Source: an uncultured Clostridiaceae bacterium (GTDB lineage Bacteria > Bacillota > Clostridia > Lachnospirales > Lachnospiraceae). Taken from it: DNA of 7,752 bases. The first letter of the stretch is position 1. Every line of letters starts with the position of its first letter. The stretch lies in assembly GCA_949841235.1 (NCBI GenBank), contig CATKZA010000071.1, positions 1-7,752 of the forward strand. The letters are read 5' to 3'. The translations under genes and the position numbers were made by a program. The notes under the pieces were generated by a model. It was not told the DNA's origin, made no database searches, and was given only the letters and a program-made list of their open reading frames with translations. Positions 1 through 6,050 of this stretch are shown piece by piece.

Positions 1-95
1 CTCATCCAGTGGATGAGCGCTTAACACCGACCGAAGCGGAGCGTAGACCGCTGAGGATTTTTGTCATGTGCAATCAGAAAAATAGGCAAGTTTAA
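1..95 (+). other. Left-edge region, possibly the tail of an upstream gene
   Basis: The first bases form a perfect small hairpin, CTCATCC-AGT-GGATGAG (1-17). Reading frame 3 is open from the window edge to a TAA at 93-95, and frame 1 is open to a TAA at 22-24. Either could be the end of an upstream + strand gene, but the predicted peptides match no family I recognise. A second small stem, AGCGG/CCGCT, lies around 35-52. The stretch TTTTTG-nnnn-GTGCAA at 58-73 recurs at 1584-1599 with four transition differences in its centre, so this region may instead be a decayed intergenic repeat. I cannot decide between these two readings. Confidence 0.2.
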
Positions 96-115
96 ACTAT
101 CAAGAAATTAGGAAA

Positions 116-129
116 CGCTGTACTAGTGT
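116..129 (+). repeat. Direct repeat copy 1, CGCTGTACTAGTGT
   Basis: These 14 bases are identical to 6037-6050 and in the same orientation. In both places the sequence CAAGTTTAA lies upstream at nearly the same distance (87-95 here, 20 bases before; 6009-6017 there, 19 bases before). In both places a hairpin with 17-bp arms beginning TAGTGT follows, overlapping the repeat. This shared architecture makes chance unlikely and points to a dispersed intergenic repeat family. Unlike copy 2, this copy has no upstream partner arm (CTAGTACAGCG) in the visible sequence, so it looks like a partial or variant unit. Confidence 0.7.
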
Positions 130-175
130 ACTGCATCATTCATATTTGGGCAAATCTCAATGATACAGTACACTA
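124..175. repeat. Long inverted repeat (hairpin) upstream of the MerR-like gene
   Basis: The left arm TAGTGTACTGCATCATT (124-140) pairs with AATGATACAGTACACTA (159-175) over 17 positions with one C-A mismatch (134/165). The loop holds a further 5-bp stem, ATTTG (144-148) with CAAAT (151-155). The structure ends 12 bases before the Shine-Dalgarno sequence of the next gene. No run of T follows, so it is not a classical intrinsic terminator. It has the same arm length and the same TAGTGT/ACACTA ends as the hairpin at 6045-6090, so it more likely belongs to a repeat family than being a gene-specific operator. An effect on the MerR-like gene's mRNA stability or expression is possible. Confidence 0.8.
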
Positions 176-204
176 ACGGCATCATTAGAAAGGATTTCAA
201 GTAA

Positions 205-933
205 ATGTTAGATAAGAAGATAACGATTTCAGAAGCTGCAAAGCAATTATCCCTGGAAAGCCATGTTCTGCGCTACTGGGAAATGGAATTAGGCCTGCAA
301 ATATCCCGAAACAATCAGGGACACCGATTCTACACCGGGGACGACATCGCCCTGCTGCGGGATATCAAGGACTTGAAAGAGCAAGGCTTTCAATTAAAAG
401 CCATCAAGATGATTCTTCCAGATATCCACAACGTGCGGCAGATGAATCCTCAGCGGCTATACGAACTGCGGGAAGAGCTGAACGAGCGGGTGCAGAATGA
501 AGAAAATTCTGAAGGCAATAAAGTCCACACTGCCCAAGTTATGCCCCTCCATCCCAGAAGCGGCACGGAAATCCGCAACTATACTGAAAACAGTTCCCAG
601 TATCGAAATGATGCGGAGGAGAAGCTGCGTCACTTCGAGGCGATGATGCGGAAAATGATTCGAGCCACCGTAGCTGAAATGGAACACGAGTCAGAAGACC
701 GAATCTACGAGCGAATTACCACCAAACTTTTAAAAGAAATGGACTATCTTACCAGACAGCGGGAGGAACTTCACGAAAAGCAGATAGCCCTCCTCAAAGA
801 AATTCTGGCCGAGGTGCGCCATGAACTGCCGGAAACCGCCACCACCCAAGACACCCCCATTCTGCAATCCAAAAAGAAGCAAAAAGAAAAAAAAGGAAGA
901 AAAAAGAATTTACCATTTGCGAAGAAGAAATAA
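205..933 (+). CDS. MerR-type HTH protein with C-terminal coiled coil
   Basis: This 242-residue protein probably binds DNA. Residues 6-72 read as a MerR-type winged helix-turn-helix: ITISEAAKQL, then VLRYWE (21-26) in the recognition region, then the wing HRFYTGDDIALL (40-51) and the helix that includes GFQLKAIKMIL (61-71). There is no cysteine-rich effector-binding domain as in metal-sensing MerR proteins. Instead, residues about 135-207 are charged and heptad-like and should form a coiled coil, and residues 222-242 are a very basic lysine tail. HTH plus coiled coil is the layout of RacA and DUF3967-type proteins, so the role could be local regulation or DNA anchoring. The ATG start follows GAAAGGA (188-194). 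The gene lies 51 bases before rfbC, which suggests but does not prove a link to rhamnose synthesis. The tail is encoded by an A-rich stretch with eight consecutive A (887-894). Confidence 0.85.
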   Translation: MLDKKITISEAAKQLSLESHVLRYWEMELGLQISRNNQGHRFYTGDDIALLRDIKDLKEQGFQLKAIKMILPDIHNVRQMNPQRLYELREELNERVQNEENSEGNKVHTAQVMPLHPRSGTEIRNYTENSSQYRNDAEEKLRHFEAMMRKMIRATVAEMEHESEDRIYERITTKLLKEMDYLTRQREELHEKQIALLKEILAEVRHELPETATTQDTPILQSKKKQKEKKGRKKNLPFAKKK

Positions 934-945
934 TAATGCTATACT
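917..945 (+). promoter_or_regulatory. Candidate promoter for rfbC, extended -10
   Basis: TTGCGA (917-922; 4 of 6 match to the vegetative -35) and TATACT (940-945; 5 of 6 match to the -10) are separated by 17 bases. TG at 937-938 gives the extended -10 form TGnTATACT. The -35 lies in the last codons of the MerR-like gene, and transcription would begin near 952, about 33 bases before the rfbC ATG. This would let rfbC be expressed separately from the upstream gene. It is a pattern match only; read-through from upstream is equally possible. Confidence 0.5.
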
Positions 946-984
946 AAAGATTAATGTTTACTATAAGAAAGGCGGGAACACATC

Positions 985-1542
985 ATGGGAAATTTCCAAA
1001 TTGAACCCTGCGGAGACATCCAGGGACTATATACGATTCAGCCAAAAGTATTTGGCGATTCCAGAGGCTATTTCATGGAGACATACAATTACGCCGACTT
1101 CAAAGAAGCCGGGCTAGACATGGTCTTCGTGCAGGACAACCAGTCCAGTTCCACCCACGGGGTGCTTCGGGGACTGCACTATCAGAAGAACCACACCCAG
1201 GGAAAGTTGGTGCGGGTCACCAGCGGAGAAGTCTTTGACGTAGCAGTGGACATTCGCCGGAACTCCCCCACCTACGGCCAATGGTTTGGCGTGGTACTCA
1301 GCGCAGAAAAGAAAAATATGTTTTACGTCCCAGAGGGATTTGCCCATGGATTTTATGTCATGTCGGATACTGCGGAATTCACATACAAATGCACGGATTT
1401 CTATGACCCCTCTTCCGAGGCGGGAATCCTGTGGAACGATGCCTCCATCGGAGTGGAATGGCCTGTCCCCCAAGGGGAGGAACCCATTCTTTCCGAGAAG
1501 GATACCAAGCATCCGGCATTTTCTGATGACATTTATCTATAG
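985..1542 (+). CDS. rfbC: dTDP-4-dehydrorhamnose 3,5-epimerase (RmlC)
   Basis: RmlC converts dTDP-4-keto-6-deoxy-D-glucose to dTDP-4-keto-L-rhamnose, the third step of dTDP-L-rhamnose synthesis in the cytoplasm. At 185 residues it has the usual family length and is a cupin-fold enzyme. Family signatures are present in order: FGDSRGYFMETY (23-34), FVQDNQSSSTHGVLRGLHYQ (48-67), QGKLVRVTSGEVFDVAVDIR (72-91), YVPEGFAHGF (114-123) and the C-terminal LSEKD (169-173). By comparison with characterised RmlC enzymes, His65 and Asp173 should form the catalytic dyad, with Lys74 and Tyr140 also in the active site. All four are present, so the enzyme looks intact. The ATG start follows AAAGG/GGCGGG at 968-976. 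The stop codon is followed almost at once by a hairpin (1544-1573), and rfbD begins 127 bases downstream. Confidence 0.96.
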   Translation: MGNFQIEPCGDIQGLYTIQPKVFGDSRGYFMETYNYADFKEAGLDMVFVQDNQSSSTHGVLRGLHYQKNHTQGKLVRVTSGEVFDVAVDIRRNSPTYGQWFGVVLSAEKKNMFYVPEGFAHGFYVMSDTAEFTYKCTDFYDPSSEAGILWNDASIGVEWPVPQGEEPILSEKDTKHPAFSDDIYL

Positions 1543-1543
1543 T

Positions 1544-1573
1544 GAATGACAAAAATTTTTATTTTTGTCGTTC
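1544..1573. repeat. Hairpin directly after the rfbC stop codon
   Basis: GAATGACAAAAAT (1544-1556) pairs with ATTTTTGTCGTTC (1561-1573) over 13 positions, one of them a T-G wobble (1547/1570), around a 4-base TTTT loop. It starts one base after the TAG of rfbC. A similar palindrome (core GACAAA...TTTGTCGTTC) lies directly after the glycosyltransferase stop at 3715-3736. The stem is AT-rich and no T-run follows, so it could be a weak terminator or an mRNA-stabilising 3' end, or simply a dispersed repeat. If it terminates transcription, rfbD would need its own promoter. Confidence 0.75.
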
Positions 1574-1638
1574 GCTGCGCTGATTTTTGCTGCGTGCAAA
1601 CGAAGAAGTTTCCTCATAGATGCCATCAGCAGCAACAC

Positions 1639-1647
1639 TGCTATAAA
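1639..1647 (+). promoter_or_regulatory. Weak candidate extended -10 before rfbD
   Basis: TGCTATAAA gives TGn followed by TATAAA, an extended -10 pattern like that before rfbC. No convincing -35 lies 17 bases upstream (GATGCC). A start near 1654 would leave a leader of only about 16 bases containing the ribosome binding site. It is listed because the 127-base gap after rfbC contains a hairpin that may interrupt transcription. The evidence is weak. Confidence 0.2.
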
Positions 1648-1657
1648 TAATATGAAA

Positions 1658-1662
1658 AGGGG
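1658..1662 (+). promoter_or_regulatory. Ribosome binding site that fixes the rfbD start
   Basis: AGGGG lies 7 bases before the ATG at 1670. The reading frame is open further upstream, to a TTG at 1565, and includes another ATG at 1652. The protein family starts at MKKVLITG, however, and only the 1670 start has this well-placed site. The upstream codons translate intergenic hairpin sequence and should not be included. Confidence 0.8.
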
Positions 1663-1669
1663 ATTGCAT

Positions 1670-2509
1670 ATGAAGAAAGTATTGATTACGGGCTGCAATG
1701 GGCAGTTGGGACGAGCTTTAAATGAACTGCTGCGGGATTCCGATGTGGAAATCATCAACACGGACGTGGCCGAACTGGATATTTGCGATTTGGATCAGGT
1801 GCGCCGCCTCCTGACGGAAAGGCATCCGGATACCATTATCAACTGCGCCGCCCACACGGCGGTGGACAAGTGCGAGACAGATGCAGAAAACGCACAGAAA
1901 ATCAATGGATTGGGGCCAAAGAACCTGGCCACGGTGGCTAAAGAAATTGATGCCCAGATGGTTCAGGTCTCCACAGACTATGTGTTTTCCGGAGATGCGG
2001 ACACCCCCTACACAGAGGAGGATGCCCCCTGTCCCCAGAGCGTATATGGCTCCACCAAGCTGGAGGGAGAGCAGGCCGTGGCATCCATTCTGGATCGGTA
2101 CTACATTGTCAGGACTGCATGGCTTTACGGAGATGGCAATAATTTTGTAAAAACCATGCTCCGGCTGGCAGAAACCCGGGACAAGATTACCGTGGTCAAC
2201 GACCAGTACGGCTCACCCACTTCCGCCATGGAACTGGCCCGCATGATCCTCCACATCGTGGATTCCGGGGAATACGGCATCTACCATGGCACATGCGAGG
2301 GCATTGCCAGCTGGTATGAATTTGCCTGCAAGATTTTCGCCCTGGCAGGGGTGGATATCAACGTGGTACCAGTCACTACTGAAGAATACCCCGCCTCCGT
2401 GGCAAAGCGTCCGGCCTACTCCGTGCTGGAAAATAAAAAGCTGAACAGCCAGGGAAGCTATCGGATGAAGCACTGGGAGGATGCGCTGAAAGAATACCTT
2501 GCGAACTAA
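1670..2509 (+). CDS. rfbD: dTDP-4-dehydrorhamnose reductase (RmlD)
   Basis: RmlD reduces dTDP-4-keto-L-rhamnose to dTDP-L-rhamnose with NAD(P)H, the last step of the pathway and direct successor to RmlC. The 279-residue protein is a short-chain dehydrogenase of normal length. It shows the Rossmann nucleotide-binding motif TGCNGQLG (7-14), INCAAHTAVDKCE (57-69), STDYVFSGD (101-109), the catalytic YGSTK (Tyr126, Lys130), RTAWLYG (148-154), the substrate-side NDQYGSPTSA (177-186) and the C-terminal RPAYSVLEN (247-255). Nothing essential is missing. The next gene starts 39 bases after the stop, so co-transcription with the glycosyltransferase is likely. The start was chosen from the AGGGG site and the family N-terminus. 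Confidence 0.96.
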   Translation: MKKVLITGCNGQLGRALNELLRDSDVEIINTDVAELDICDLDQVRRLLTERHPDTIINCAAHTAVDKCETDAENAQKINGLGPKNLATVAKEIDAQMVQVSTDYVFSGDADTPYTEEDAPCPQSVYGSTKLEGEQAVASILDRYYIVRTAWLYGDGNNFVKTMLRLAETRDKITVVNDQYGSPTSAMELARMILHIVDSGEYGIYHGTCEGIASWYEFACKIFALAGVDINVVPVTTEEYPASVAKRPAYSVLENKKLNSQGSYRMKHWEDALKEYLAN

Positions 2510-2537
2510 GTTCCCGGCAGTTAATAACACTTTTCAT

Positions 2538-2541
2538 GGAG
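2538..2541 (+). promoter_or_regulatory. Ribosome binding site supporting a TTG start
   Basis: GGAG lies 7 bases before TTG at 2549. The nearby ATG at 2536 is out of frame with the glycosyltransferase. The TTG start gives the N-terminus MNILFYQWNAY, which fits the first beta strand of this family. The non-ATG start may lower translation relative to rfbD. Confidence 0.65.
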
Positions 2542-2548
2542 CAGTCAC

Positions 2549-3715
2549 TTGAACATTTTATTCTATCAATGGAACGCTTATAATCTAACAGACACTCGAT
2601 GGGCTTTCGAGCAGAAAGGATATTCTGTCACCATGCTCACGGAACCCATCGAGAACCCGGAGGAGGATGCAGATTATACCCACAGACTGGCAGAACGTCT
2701 TTCTGTGGGAAACTATGATTTTGTATTCTCCCTTAATTATTTTCCGGTGCTGGCCGAGGGCTGCCACCAGGCATCCATCCCCTATGTGTGCTGGAACTGC
2801 GACGGCTCCCTTCTGGCAATGTACCATGCCTCCGTCTTCTACCCCACCAATGTCATATTTACTTTTGATTATAAGAACTATAGGGAATTTCAGTCTCTGG
2901 GCGTAAGCAATATCTACCATCTTCCCTTGGCGGTCAACACCCACAGGCTGGAAAGGCATCCCTTTTCCAACGGCGCTGATTACCCCGTGTCCTTCCTGGG
3001 AAACCTCTACGAGAGAAATACCTATCAGCAGATCAAGGACAGCCTGCCGGATTATTTGTCCGGCTATCTGCGGGGTGCCATCAATGCCCAGAAACTGGTG
3101 TCCGGGGGAAATATGCTGGAACTTCTGCTGACAGATGATATTGTAGCGGAATTAGAAGATCTGTCCTGCTACCACAAGTCGGAACAATCCTTTGCGGGTA
3201 TCAGGCAGCTGTTCGCCACCACGATTCTGGGATTCCAGACTGCCTCGGAGGAGCGGCAGGAAAACCTGTCCGCACTGGCGGCACATCTGGAACCTGACTA
3301 CAAGGTACACCTTTTCACAGGGAGCGACAGGCTGGATTTGCCTGGCGTGATATTCCATCCCCCGGTGGATTATCAGAAGGAGATGCCAGACATCTTTCGA
3401 CACAGCAAGATCAACCTGAATATGACCATCCCCAACATCACCACCGGGATTCCCCTGCGGGCGTGGGATATCATGGGATGCGGCGGCTTTCTGCTATCCA
3501 ATTACCAGCCGGAATTTGAAAACCATTTTGAAACAGGAAAGCATATGGATATTTTTGAAGACAGAGGGGAACTCTTAGAGAAAACAGACTTCTATCTGCG
3601 CCATGAAAGCATCCGCAGGCAAATGGCACAGGCCGGAATGGAACTGGTATGCCAAGAGCATAATTATTTGGCAAGGATCGACCAAATGATGCAGATACTG
3701 AGGAATTTATGGTAA
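2549..3715 (+). CDS. CgeB/DUF3880-type glycosyltransferase
   Basis: This is a predicted cytoplasmic GT-B glycosyltransferase of 388 residues with no membrane segment. The N-terminal half matches the DUF3880 pattern: FVFSLNYFPVLAEGC (58-72), IPYVCWNCDGSLLAMY (77-92), IFTFDYKNYREFQSLGV (103-119) and YHLPLAVN (123-130). The C-terminal part has the Glyco_trans_1-like signature of the CgeB group, INLNMTIPNITTGIPLRAWD (288-307) followed by IMGCGGFLLSNYQPE (308-322). The family as I know it usually has an SW-x-YDSP-like stretch where this protein has CWNCDGS, so it is somewhat divergent there. Its position 39 bases after rfbD suggests it uses dTDP-L-rhamnose or acts on a rhamnose-containing glycan. 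That is inferred from context, and donor and acceptor cannot be read from the sequence. The start is TTG. A hairpin begins at the stop codon. Confidence 0.85.
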   Translation: MNILFYQWNAYNLTDTRWAFEQKGYSVTMLTEPIENPEEDADYTHRLAERLSVGNYDFVFSLNYFPVLAEGCHQASIPYVCWNCDGSLLAMYHASVFYPTNVIFTFDYKNYREFQSLGVSNIYHLPLAVNTHRLERHPFSNGADYPVSFLGNLYERNTYQQIKDSLPDYLSGYLRGAINAQKLVSGGNMLELLLTDDIVAELEDLSCYHKSEQSFAGIRQLFATTILGFQTASEERQENLSALAAHLEPDYKVHLFTGSDRLDLPGVIFHPPVDYQKEMPDIFRHSKINLNMTIPNITTGIPLRAWDIMGCGGFLLSNYQPEFENHFETGKHMDIFEDRGELLEKTDFYLRHESIRRQMAQAGMELVCQEHNYLARIDQMMQILRNLW

Positions 3716-3736
3716 ACGACAAAATAATTTGTCGTT
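3715..3736. repeat. Hairpin overlapping the glycosyltransferase stop codon
   Basis: AACGACAAA (3715-3723) pairs perfectly with TTTGTCGTT (3728-3736) around the loop ATAA. The first base is the last base of the TAA stop. The core matches the hairpin after rfbC (1544-1573), including the following C of GTCGTTC. No T-run follows, so it is not a standard terminator. It may mark the 3' end of the rhamnose-gene transcript or be a dispersed palindrome. Its right arm overlaps the -35 of the candidate promoter for the next gene. Confidence 0.75.
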
Positions 3737-3757
3737 CAGTTCATAATAAAATATGAT
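3729..3757 (+). promoter_or_regulatory. Candidate promoter for the aminopeptidase gene
   Basis: TTGTCG (3729-3734; 4 of 6) and TATGAT (3752-3757; 5 of 6) are spaced by exactly 17 bases. A start near 3764 would produce a leader of about 103 bases that begins at the CCCGGA hairpin. The -35 lies within the right arm of the preceding palindrome. This is a pattern match only. Confidence 0.45.
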
Positions 3758-3763
3758 TCACCA

Positions 3764-3866
3764 CCCGGACTTTTCCGGGATGCAAGCGTTTTGTCAGCAC
3801 TGCGACACAATGCTTGCCGCTTGGTTCCATTGATGGAATACAGAGCAGTGCAGAAATGAGGACGAT
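3764..3866 (+). promoter_or_regulatory. Structured leader of the aminopeptidase gene
   Basis: Several stems can be read directly. CCCGGA (3764-3769) pairs with TCCGGG (3774-3779). GCAAGCGTTTTGTC (3782-3795) pairs imperfectly with GACACAATGCTTGC (3804-3817), with one wobble and one mismatch. TTCCA (3825-3829) pairs with TGGAA (3834-3838). The 8-base loop of the second stem contains GCACTGC (3797-3803), which is perfectly complementary to GCAGTGC (3845-3851), seven bases before the GAGG ribosome binding site (3858-3861). This would allow a pseudoknot or a switch between two folds next to the start codon. I do not recognise a known riboswitch class or T-box. Regulation is inferred. Confidence 0.4.
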
Positions 3867-5957
3867 ATGAACCAACTGGAAGAGAAAAAGAAGGCAGAGG
3901 AGAGTTACTTAGAACGCTTGGAGACGGCTGTGGCCCGAATACGGGAGATTCGGGAAGAAAGCACCGCAGAAAAACCCAGGATAAAGCATCACGGAGAGGC
4001 TTTTCCAGATTATTTTGCCAAGGTTTCAGCCTTTCTCCTGCAAATTGCCGATTTTCATCAAAAGCATCGGCAGGGGGGACTTGACCACCTTTCATTAGAA
4101 GATTGGAAGGCGATCAATCAGTCCCAGTACGAGGATGTGGCCGGGGAAAACTATGCCTCCAGCTACGCCAATCCCGACTACGGCACTGCCGCATTGGGCG
4201 AGGAATTCGGCCAGATTCTGGCAAGCCTGTATACGGAACTGCGCAGCAGCATCGTATACGCATACGAAGACCGGCTGTTTGAATTGACCACCACCTATGA
4301 ACTCTTTATAGAGATTTACAATATTCTGGAAGAGGCGGATGCCTGTTATGAGGAAGTGCGTTCCGCCATCTATTACCATTTTTATGACTACGCAGATATT
4401 ACCGTGGAGGACAATTTGCGGGATACCTTCGATCCCTCCAGAGACTTTGCCGTTAACCTCATCTGCCACAGTGATTTAAGCGACCTGCGGTATCTGTACC
4501 GCTTCGGGGAATACATTTCCTTCAATGAACTGGAGATGGCCGCCTACCTGAATCACTTGCCGGAAGAAGAGATCCGGGACATGGCATTCACCTTCACGGA
4601 CGGCTACCGCCGGGGATTTGAATTATACCACATCGACCTTGCGGAGAAAAAGACGGTGAATATCCGCTATCGGCTGGGCATGGAGCGAATGATCCGAGAG
4701 GTGATTCGCCAATTTGGGGAAATGGGACTCTCCCCCATCATATACCGGGCAGGCGTAAGCATCAGCCGCAGAACTCTTGGCGGAAAGGTGGGATACTACG
4801 GCGCATCTCCTAATAGGCAATACGAGTACGACCATCGCATGGACGATGCCATCTTTTTTGACAAAGCCTATGCAGAGCGGAAACTGGCCCTCCAGGAACA
4901 GGCCCTGGAGTCCATGAAAGACCTTTGCGGTGATTTCGCAGGTCCCGCCTTGGTAGAAAACTTCGGCGAAACTCCCTTTAACCCGGAGGACAAGGAGAAT
5001 GCCTGCCATTACAGCGAAAAACAGCAAAAGCAGAAATTGGAGTTCCAGTCTGCCAGCGGGCTTGTGCGGAACAAATATGTTCCCAGAGACCAGACCAGTT
5101 TCTCCATCATTGCCTATCCCCTGCCAGAGATCCAAGGCGACTTCCCAGAGATATTCCGCCAGACCATTCTGGTAAATACTCTGGATCAGCAGGAATATCT
5201 GGAAATCCAGACATGCATCATCAACGCTCTGGATCAGGGCGATTACGTCACCATTACAGGCAGGGACGGCAACCGCACGGATTTGACGGTGGCATTGACG
5301 CCCCTGGAAAATCCTGAGAAGGAGACAAAATTTGAAAACTGCCTGGCAGACGTGAACATCCCTCTGGGAGAGGTGTTCACCTCCCCCAAGCTCCAGGGAA
5401 CCAATGGGCTTCTCCATGTGAAAAAAGTATACCTGAATGATCTGGAATACCATGACTTTTCCCTATCCTTCACGGACGGAATGGTTACCGACTATGACTG
5501 CGGCAATTTCCAGACGGAGGAAGAAAACAAAAAATACATTGCAGAGAATGTGCTCTTTCACCACAAGACGCTGCCCATGGGAGAATTTGCCATCGGCACC
5601 AACACCACTGCCTACATGATGGGGAAAAAGCACCACATCTCCCATCTTCTCCCCATCCTCATCGCAGAGAAGACGGGACCTCATTTCGCCGTGGGGGACA
5701 CCTGCTTTTCCCACGAGGAGGACCTGGCCACCTGCAATCCCGACGGAAAGCAGATGATTGCCAAGGAAAACGACTGCTCCCGCCTCCGCCACACGGACAG
5801 CAAGAAAGCATACTTTAATTGCCACACGGATGTCACTATCCCCTACGACGAACTGGGGGATATCCTGGTGCATACATCCGCTGGGGAAGTGATTCCCATC
5901 ATCCGGGAAGGACGCTTCGTGCTGCCGGGAACGGAAAAGCTCAACGATGTATTCTAA
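3867..5957 (+). CDS. M29-family metallo-aminopeptidase with long N-terminal extension
   Basis: This 696-residue protein has no signal peptide or membrane segment and is probably a cytoplasmic peptidase removing N-terminal amino acids from peptides. The C-terminal third fits the M29 (AmpS/aminopeptidase T) family. VNIPLGEVFTSPKL (496-509) carries the metal ligand Glu502, MGEFAIGTNT (571-580) carries Glu573, GPHFAVGD (604-611) carries His606, and NCHTDVTIPYDEL (651-663) carries the His-x-Asp pair His653/Asp655. These correspond by order and rough spacing to the two-metal site of M29 enzymes. The conserved tyrosine expected soon after the first His is not obvious here (Cys613, Phe614). Typical M29 proteins are near 400 residues, so about 200-300 N-terminal residues are extra: acidic, helical-looking, starting with a charged segment (1-35) and without a domain I can name. 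Residues 262-295 resemble the start of the M29 N-domain. The ATG follows GAGG (3858-3861). The gene is probably a separate unit with its own promoter. Confidence 0.8.
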   Translation: MNQLEEKKKAEESYLERLETAVARIREIREESTAEKPRIKHHGEAFPDYFAKVSAFLLQIADFHQKHRQGGLDHLSLEDWKAINQSQYEDVAGENYASSYANPDYGTAALGEEFGQILASLYTELRSSIVYAYEDRLFELTTTYELFIEIYNILEEADACYEEVRSAIYYHFYDYADITVEDNLRDTFDPSRDFAVNLICHSDLSDLRYLYRFGEYISFNELEMAAYLNHLPEEEIRDMAFTFTDGYRRGFELYHIDLAEKKTVNIRYRLGMERMIREVIRQFGEMGLSPIIYRAGVSISRRTLGGKVGYYGASPNRQYEYDHRMDDAIFFDKAYAERKLALQEQALESMKDLCGDFAGPALVENFGETPFNPEDKENACHYSEKQQKQKLEFQSASGLVRNKYVPRDQTSFSIIAYPLPEIQGDFPEIFRQTILVNTLDQQEYLEIQTCIINALDQGDYVTITGRDGNRTDLTVALTPLENPEKETKFENCLADVNIPLGEVFTSPKLQGTNGLLHVKKVYLNDLEYHDFSLSFTDGMVTDYDCGNFQTEEENKKYIAENVLFHHKTLPMGEFAIGTNTTAYMMGKKHHISHLLPILIAEKTGPHFAVGDTCFSHEEDLATCNPDGKQMIAKENDCSRLRHTDSKKAYFNCHTDVTIPYDELGDILVHTSAGEVIPIIREGRFVLPGTEKLNDVF

Positions 5958-5966
5958 GGCATAGAA

Positions 5967-6048
5967 ACTAGTACAGCGAATATTGAGTTCTTTTAGTGGA
6001 AATCTAGACAAGTTTAACGTAAAGTTACTTCATATTCGCTGTACTAGT
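5967..6048. repeat. Perfect 17-bp inverted repeat with 48-base spacer
   Basis: ACTAGTACAGCGAATAT (5967-5983) is exactly the reverse complement of ATATTCGCTGTACTAGT (6032-6048). The spacer is AT-rich and includes CAAGTTTAA (6009-6017), which also occurs before copy 1 of the repeat near the left end. The structure starts 9 bases after the aminopeptidase stop codon, and its right arm overlaps the next hairpin by four bases. It lies between convergent genes, so it may act in transcript ends, but no T-run follows either arm. Confidence 0.85.
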
Positions 6049-6050
6049 GT
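6037..6050 (+). repeat. Direct repeat copy 2, CGCTGTACTAGTGT
   Basis: This copy is identical to 116-129 in the same orientation. Here the motif bridges two inverted repeats: its first part is the right arm of the 5967-6048 palindrome, and its TAGTGT end starts the 6045-6090 hairpin. The two copies flank the whole five-gene + strand block of about 5.9 kb. Confidence 0.7.

Noticed and set aside
124..175. A MerR-family operator or a classical intrinsic terminator
   Set aside because: The same hairpin type recurs at 6045-6090 away from any promoter of this gene, and no T-run follows, so neither reading is specifically supported.
1565..1669. Longer rfbD start at TTG 1565 (35 extra residues), or ATG 1652
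   Set aside because: The extra codons translate intergenic sequence beside the hairpin, the RmlD family starts at MKKVLITG, and only the ATG at 1670 has a well-spaced AGGGG.
3716..3866. A T-box or known riboswitch before the aminopeptidase gene
   Set aside because: I could not find the conserved T-box sequence or the core motifs of common riboswitches. Only generic stems and a possible pseudoknot are visible.
4623..5453. A 276-codon open frame on the - strand inside the aminopeptidase gene
   Set aside because: It lies wholly antisense to a well-supported gene with M29 motifs, has no family resemblance, and is expected from codon bias in the real frame.
5463..6011. A 182-codon - strand frame overlapping the end of the aminopeptidase gene and the palindromes
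   Set aside because: It is antisense to conserved active-site motifs and starts in repeat sequence. The product resembles no family.
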